DNA from: Bacillota bacterium
GTDB taxonomy: Bacteria; Bacillota; Bacilli; Bacillales_B; DSM-18226
Assembly (NCBI GenBank): GCA_030705665.1
Contig: JAUZQA010000099.1
Location: forward strand, 1 to 10,232
Length of the DNA: 10,232 nt
Direction of reading: 5' to 3'
Every line of letters begins with the position of its first letter. The first letter of the stretch is position 1. The notes beneath the pieces are model-generated. The model had not been told where the DNA came from. It saw nothing but the letters and a program-made list of their open reading frames with translations, and made no database searches. The position numbers and the translations under genes are program-made. Below are positions 7,136 through 10,232 of the stretch, piece after piece.

Positions 7136-7968
7136 TTTAAACCTCCGTACAGACCCTTTAGTTCTTCTTCCTTCATTGTGAATGAATGTTGATCATCAGG
7201 AAATTGATTATCTTTAACCTCTGCCGAATAGGACTGGATGGATTCTATTATAAATGGATTCAAACAATGATACTGTTTGACAAACTTCGGTACCCTCTCA
7301 ACGCCATAGCCTAGTATGTCATGAAAAACGAGAACCTGCCCATCTACTTCAACGCCAGCACCGATCCCGATGACAGGAATAGAAAGTATTTTGGACACTT
7401 CTTCTGCTAGCTGTTTTGGGACACATTCCAGCACAATCATAAATGCCCCTGCTTCCTCGCATTTTTTGGCATCCTCAAGGAGTTTTCTAGCAGCCTTTGA
7501 ATCTTTGCCCTGAACTTTATAACCACCTAAAACACCTACCGATTGAGGTGTCAAACCTAAATGAGCACAGACTGGGATACCTGCTTTGGTGATCGCAGCC
7601 ATTTTTTCCAGTACCTCATCTGCTCCTTCAATTTTAACAGCGTGGGCACCTGTTTCTTGAATTAGCCTGCCGGCGTTTTTCAGGGTTTCACTGATCGACA
7701 AATGATAGGTCAAAAACGGCATATCAACAACAATAAATGTATCCTTTGCTCCCCGTTTTACTGCTTTTGTATGGTGGATCATTTCCTCAAGTGTTACAGA
7801 AACAGTAGATTCATAGCCTAAAACGACCATTCCTAATGAATCACCGACTAATATGACATCTACTTTTCCCTCTTCTGCGAGCTTTGCAGAAGGATAATCA
7901 TAGGCCGTAAGCATGACAATTTTTTCGTTTTTTTGTTTCATCTTCATAAAATCGGTTGTTTGCTTCAT
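7132..7968 (-). CDS. panB: Ketopantoate hydroxymethyltransferase (3-methyl-2-oxobutanoate hydroxymethyltransferase)
   Basis: PanB transfers a hydroxymethyl group from 5,10-methylene-tetrahydrofolate to 2-oxoisovalerate, making ketopantoate, the first committed step of pantothenate synthesis. The 278-residue product is of normal length and has a TIM-barrel pattern. Metal- and substrate-binding residues can be placed: D43 and S44 in [11 protein letters not shown]82 in VVDMPF, K112 and E114 in VKIEGADE, H136 in AHLGLTPQ, and the catalytic E181 in LECVP. GIGAG (201-205) and [11 protein letters not shown] (210-220) are also typical. The ATG has a strong AAGGAGGG site 6 bases upstream. It is the first gene of panBCD and lies behind a terminator-bearing leader. 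Ketopantoate reductase (panE) is not in the window, as is usual for this cluster. Confidence 0.97.
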   Translation of the reverse strand: MKQTTDFMKMKQKNEKIVMLTAYDYPSAKLAEEGKVDVILVGDSLGMVVLGYESTVSVTLEEMIHHTKAVKRGAKDTFIVVDMPFLTYHLSISETLKNAGRLIQETGAHAVKIEGADEVLEKMAAITKAGIPVCAHLGLTPQSVGVLGGYKVQGKDSKAARKLLEDAKKCEEAGAFMIVLECVPKQLAEEVSKILSIPVIGIGAGVEVDGQVLVFHDILGYGVERVPKFVKQYHCLNPFIIESIQSYSAEVKDNQFPDDQHSFTMKEEELKGLYGGLK

Positions 7969-8014
7969 TATTTTCCCTCCTTAGTTAGAAAGAGGAAATA
8001 AAAAGATCAATGGC

Positions 8015-8032
8015 ATTTGCTTTTTAGCAAAT
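8015..8032. repeat. Perfect 7-bp hairpin just after the leader terminator
   Basis: ATTTGCT and AGCAAAT flank a four-base loop. It begins directly at the end of the T run of the panB leader terminator and ends about 33 bases before the panB ribosome binding site. It is not followed by a T run on the minus strand, so it is not itself a terminator. A role in stabilising the mRNA that escapes termination is possible but unsupported. Confidence 0.5.
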
Positions 8033-8063
8033 AAAAAAGATCCTTCTGCAGGCAGAGAGGATC
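8033..8063 (-). terminator. Intrinsic terminator in the panB leader
   Basis: On the minus strand GATCCT-c-TCTG, loop CCTG, CAGA-AGGATC forms a 10-base-pair stem with one bulged C, followed by TTTTTT. It lies about 65 bases upstream of panB and downstream of the panB promoter, so it can only act as an attenuator of panBCD. It could also stop readthrough from birA. Confidence 0.85.
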
Positions 8064-8181
8064 CATATTTCCATGATATCTTTCATCCCTCTGTCCCGGT
8101 CCGCGTATACGGATCTAGGCAGAAACCTGTTTAGTTTAATTTAGCATCTAAAACAAGGTGCAGCTCTTTAGGATACTGCCC
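8033..8181 (-). ncRNA. panB leader: candidate pan RNA motif / attenuator
   Basis: The predicted transcript start is at about 8181. Domain one (8117-8181) is closed by GGGCAG/CTGCCT and contains an interrupted inner stem, ACCT-t-GTTT-t-AG against CTAAACAGGT. A small TCCG/CGGA stem with loop TATACG lies near 8102-8115. Domain two (8053-8093) is closed by CAGAG-GGAT against ATCC-t-CTCTG, and its 3' arm is the 5' arm of the terminator, so the two cannot form together. A conserved pan RNA motif of unknown ligand has been described upstream of pantothenate genes in Firmicutes, including B. subtilis. The position and the paired hairpins fit, but I cannot test the covariance model. The structure is read by eye and not computed. 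Confidence 0.6.
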
Positions 8182-8187
8182 GAAAAA

Positions 8188-8217
8188 ATTATATCAAACA
8201 TTGTAGATACTTGTCTA
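8188..8217 (-). promoter_or_regulatory. Sigma-A promoter for panBCD
   Basis: TAGACA (8217-8212) and a perfect TATAAT (8193-8188) are separated by 18 bases, and TG one base before the -10 gives the extended form TGaTATAAT. The expected start is near 8181. It lies about 20 bases after the birA stop codon, so panBCD is probably uncoupled from cca-birA apart from possible readthrough, as no terminator lies between birA and this promoter. Confidence 0.82.
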
Positions 8218-8237
8218 TCTGAAAATTCCAATAAATC

Positions 8238-9215
8238 CTATAATTCGATATCAGCGGAATACACATGGTGTATTTCCCCAAAATCATCTTCAATTTGTAA
8301 TACCCCATCCTCCGTGATTCCCAGGGCCTTCCCCTCAATCACACTCGTTAATGTTCTGGCTTTTATATGTTTACCAATGCTAATCGCATAGCTTTCCCAG
8401 AGAAGTTTGATCGGATAGAAGCCCTCTTTTAAATAATAGATATACAATTTTTCAAATTTCTCAAAGAAGGTCCTAACTAAACGTGAACGTGAGACTTTTT
8501 CCCCTTTTTCAATTGCTAAGGATGTTGCAATTGTATGCAGCTCCTCAGGGAAATCGATTAGCTGTTGATTAACATTGATCCCAATCCCAATAATAACTGA
8601 ATGAATTCGGTCAGCCTCCGCCTGCAGCTCTGTTAAGATGCCAGTCAATTTTTTCCCATTTAATAAAATATCGTTTGGCCATTTTATTTCTGGAGCTATT
8701 CCTGTTTGTTCTTCAATTGCTTGAACAACAGCAACTGCTGTTAATAACGTTAATTGTGGTGCTTTTGGAAGCGGAATGTTGGGCCTGAGGATCAGACTCA
8801 TCCAAATGCCCGTAAATTTTGGCGAATGGAATTGTCTGCCCATTCTTCCTCTACCTGACAGCTGTTCTTCAGCGATCACAACCGTTCCCTCTGGAACATT
8901 TTCATTTGCAAGACGTTGAGCAACTCTTTGCGTTGAATCCACTGACTCTTGGTAATGGATGTTTTGGCCAATGAATTTTGTATGTAAACCAAGGCGGATC
9001 TCATCAGCTGTAATCGCCTCAGGTGTGCTTACAATTCGGTAGCCCTTCCTTCTAACTGCCTCTAATAGAAAGCCATCCTTGCGCAATTCCTCCATATGCT
9101 TCCATACAGCTGTCCGTGAGCAGCCAATTAATTCTGCCAGGAATTGGCCTGATAAATAGGAATCACCGGCATTTGTGAAGGCATCAACCAATTGCTTTCT
9201 TATTTTTGATTGCAC
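8238..9215 (-). CDS. birA: Bifunctional biotin--[acetyl-CoA-carboxylase] ligase / biotin repressor
   Basis: BirA makes biotinyl-AMP and attaches biotin to the carrier protein of acetyl-CoA carboxylase and to pyruvate carboxylase. The holo-form of the two-domain type also represses biotin genes. The 325-residue product has an N-terminal winged helix (about 6-62, with SGQFLAELIGCSRTAVWKHMEELRKDG at 22-48), so the repressor function is likely kept. The catalytic core has SGRGRMGRQFHSP (120-132), the biotinyl-AMP loop, and KWPNDI (178-183) with GIGINVNQ (210-217). The C-terminal SH3-like domain ends in YSADIEL. I chose GTG at 9215-9213: AGGAG lies 11 bases upstream and the N-terminus aligns with B. 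subtilis BirA. An in-frame GTG at 9227 sits on the ribosome binding site itself and is unlikely. The start lies inside the end of cca (16-base overlap), implying coupling. No biotin operator was looked for outside the window. Confidence 0.95.
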   Translation of the reverse strand: MQSKIRKQLVDAFTNAGDSYLSGQFLAELIGCSRTAVWKHMEELRKDGFLLEAVRRKGYRIVSTPEAITADEIRLGLHTKFIGQNIHYQESVDSTQRVAQRLANENVPEGTVVIAEEQLSGRGRMGRQFHSPKFTGIWMSLILRPNIPLPKAPQLTLLTAVAVVQAIEEQTGIAPEIKWPNDILLNGKKLTGILTELQAEADRIHSVIIGIGINVNQQLIDFPEELHTIATSLAIEKGEKVSRSRLVRTFFEKFEKLYIYYLKEGFYPIKLLWESYAISIGKHIKARTLTSVIEGKALGITEDGVLQIEDDFGEIHHVYSADIEL

Positions 9216-10232
9216 TTCAAAAGCCACTCCTTTATTTGTATTTTGTCATTTTCAATTAGACCTTCCAACACAGCCGATTCGATCTTAAAAAGACTTTCCT
9301 TTATCCAAGGTCCTGGTTTCTTGTTAAACCAAGCTAGTAAATCACTTCCGGCTAAATTAAGGTCTGTTCGCTCCTTTATTGGCAAACTCCGATGTATATT
9401 TGTTAGTGATTCGATTGCCTCAGTGCTGTCACTATTATTTAGTGCGTGATAAAGTCTTTCGACTGATAGAGATACAGGCAATCCAGCTGAGTATATTTGA
9501 TATTTCGTCCACCCTTGCTCAATCCTGCCTAAGAGAAACCTCAAAATCAACTCAACTTCCTTTATTTGTTTAACTGGGAGCCGCCACATACGTAAAAACT
9601 GTTCAGCCTTTTTCCCTGTTTTTATTAAAGAAAAACAAACTAATGACCACATTTCATTTATATCTAGTTCATCGCAATGATAATCAAGTAATTTTGTTAA
9701 TTCTGCTTTCTGATTTTCCAGGGAAGGCAAGTATGAATAAAGATTTGTATCAAGTGTTATTTTAATCGCTTTCTTCCGACTAGGTCCCGTTAATAATTTT
9801 TCAAATTCAGCCCTTTTGCGTTCCACTGCAATTTTCTCTAATAAATATCCAAGGTCCTTTAATGCCTTTAATGTTTGATGTTCGATTTCAAAGTTTAGTT
9901 GACTTACAAATCGTACCGCTCTCATCATGCGTAATGCATCTTCGCGAAACCGTTCCTCAGGGTTACCGACTGTTTTAATTTCTTGCGCCTTAATGCTTTC
10001 TTTTCCTCCATAAGGATCGTGAATGATCCCATTCACATCCATGGCCATAGCATTTATCGTAAAATCTCTTCGTTCTAAGTCTTTTTCTAAAGAACGAATA
10101 AAGACTACTTCCTTAGGCCTTCGAAAGTCCTCGTATTCTGATTCCGCTCTGAATGTAGTAATTTCATAAGAATTTTGATTATAAAGAACCAACACAGTTC
10201 CATGCTCTATGCCAATGTCAACTGTCTTTGGA
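9200..10232 (-). CDS. cca: CCA-adding tRNA nucleotidyltransferase, C-terminal 343 residues
   Basis: This class II nucleotidyltransferase builds or repairs the 3' CCA end of tRNAs without a nucleic acid template. The 5' end lies beyond the window edge, so roughly the first 55 residues, including the metal-binding DxD of motif A, cannot be seen. The first in-window codons read PKTVDIGIEHGTVLVLYNQN, followed by YEITTFRAESEYEDFRRP. RRDFTINAMAMD is motif B, and EDALRMMRAVRFVSQLNFEI holds the EDxxR of motif D, which selects CTP and ATP. The remainder is the helical body and tail domain and ends in WLLKCNQK, similar to B. subtilis Cca. No frameshift is visible. The frame is open through the window edge, so an internal GTG at 10195 is not the true start. 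It overlaps birA by 16 bases. Confidence 0.96.
   Translation of the reverse strand, partial: PKTVDIGIEHGTVLVLYNQNSYEITTFRAESEYEDFRRPKEVVFIRSLEKDLERRDFTINAMAMDVNGIIHDPYGGKESIKAQEIKTVGNPEERFREDALRMMRAVRFVSQLNFEIEHQTLKALKDLGYLLEKIAVERKRAEFEKLLTGPSRKKAIKITLDTNLYSYLPSLENQKAELTKLLDYHCDELDINEMWSLVCFSLIKTGKKAEQFLRMWRLPVKQIKEVELILRFLLGRIEQGWTKYQIYSAGLPVSLSVERLYHALNNSDSTEAIESLTNIHRSLPIKERTDLNLAGSDLLAWFNKKPGPWIKESLFKIESAVLEGLIENDKIQIKEWLLKCNQK

Noticed and set aside
8033..8181. A T-box riboswitch in the panB leader.
   Set aside because: There is no T-box core (AGGGTGGNACCGCG-like); the CCGCG-like bases at 8101-8112 belong to a small local stem, and the downstream genes are not amino acid genes.
1..10232. 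Mobile elements, CRISPR arrays, defence or biosynthetic clusters, tRNA or rRNA genes.
   Set aside because: The window is almost fully occupied by housekeeping genes in a conserved order; no transposase, integrase, direct-repeat array or tRNA-like fold was found.

Overview
This window is ordinary core chromosome from a low-GC Firmicute of the family Bacillaceae. The evidence is its resemblance to the Bacillus subtilis cca-birA-panBCD-dinG-ypmB-aspB-dnaD-nth segment, AT-rich intergenic DNA, strong GGAGG-type ribosome binding sites and sigma-A-like promoters. Every supported gene is on the minus strand, so transcription runs from high to low coordinates. Genus and species cannot be fixed from the sequence.

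Layout in the direction of transcription. The window opens inside cca, the CCA-adding tRNA nucleotidyltransferase, whose N-terminus lies outside. birA (biotin-protein ligase and biotin repressor) follows and overlaps the end of cca. About 20 bases past birA is a good sigma-A promoter and a structured leader of about 210 bases that ends in an intrinsic terminator before panB. The tightly packed panB-panC-panD operon makes pantoate, beta-alanine and then pantothenate, and closes with a terminator that overlaps the panD stop codon. dinG (DEDDh exonuclease fused to an XPD-like helicase) comes next, behind a short leader that may fold over its ribosome binding site. A membrane-anchored YpmB-like protein and aspartate aminotransferase aspB form a small unit ending in a strong terminator. 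dnaD (replication initiation) follows, then another hairpin terminator, then the first 45 codons of nth (endonuclease III), which starts at TTG and runs off the window.

The main point of interest is the panB leader. It holds mutually exclusive pairings typical of transcription attenuation and is a good candidate for the conserved but ligand-unassigned pan RNA motif. Two genes present in the B. subtilis order are absent: asnS between aspB and dnaD, and ypmA between dinG and ypmB. A terminator also separates dnaD from nth. I found no mobile element, CRISPR array, tRNA, rRNA, defence system or novel gene cluster.
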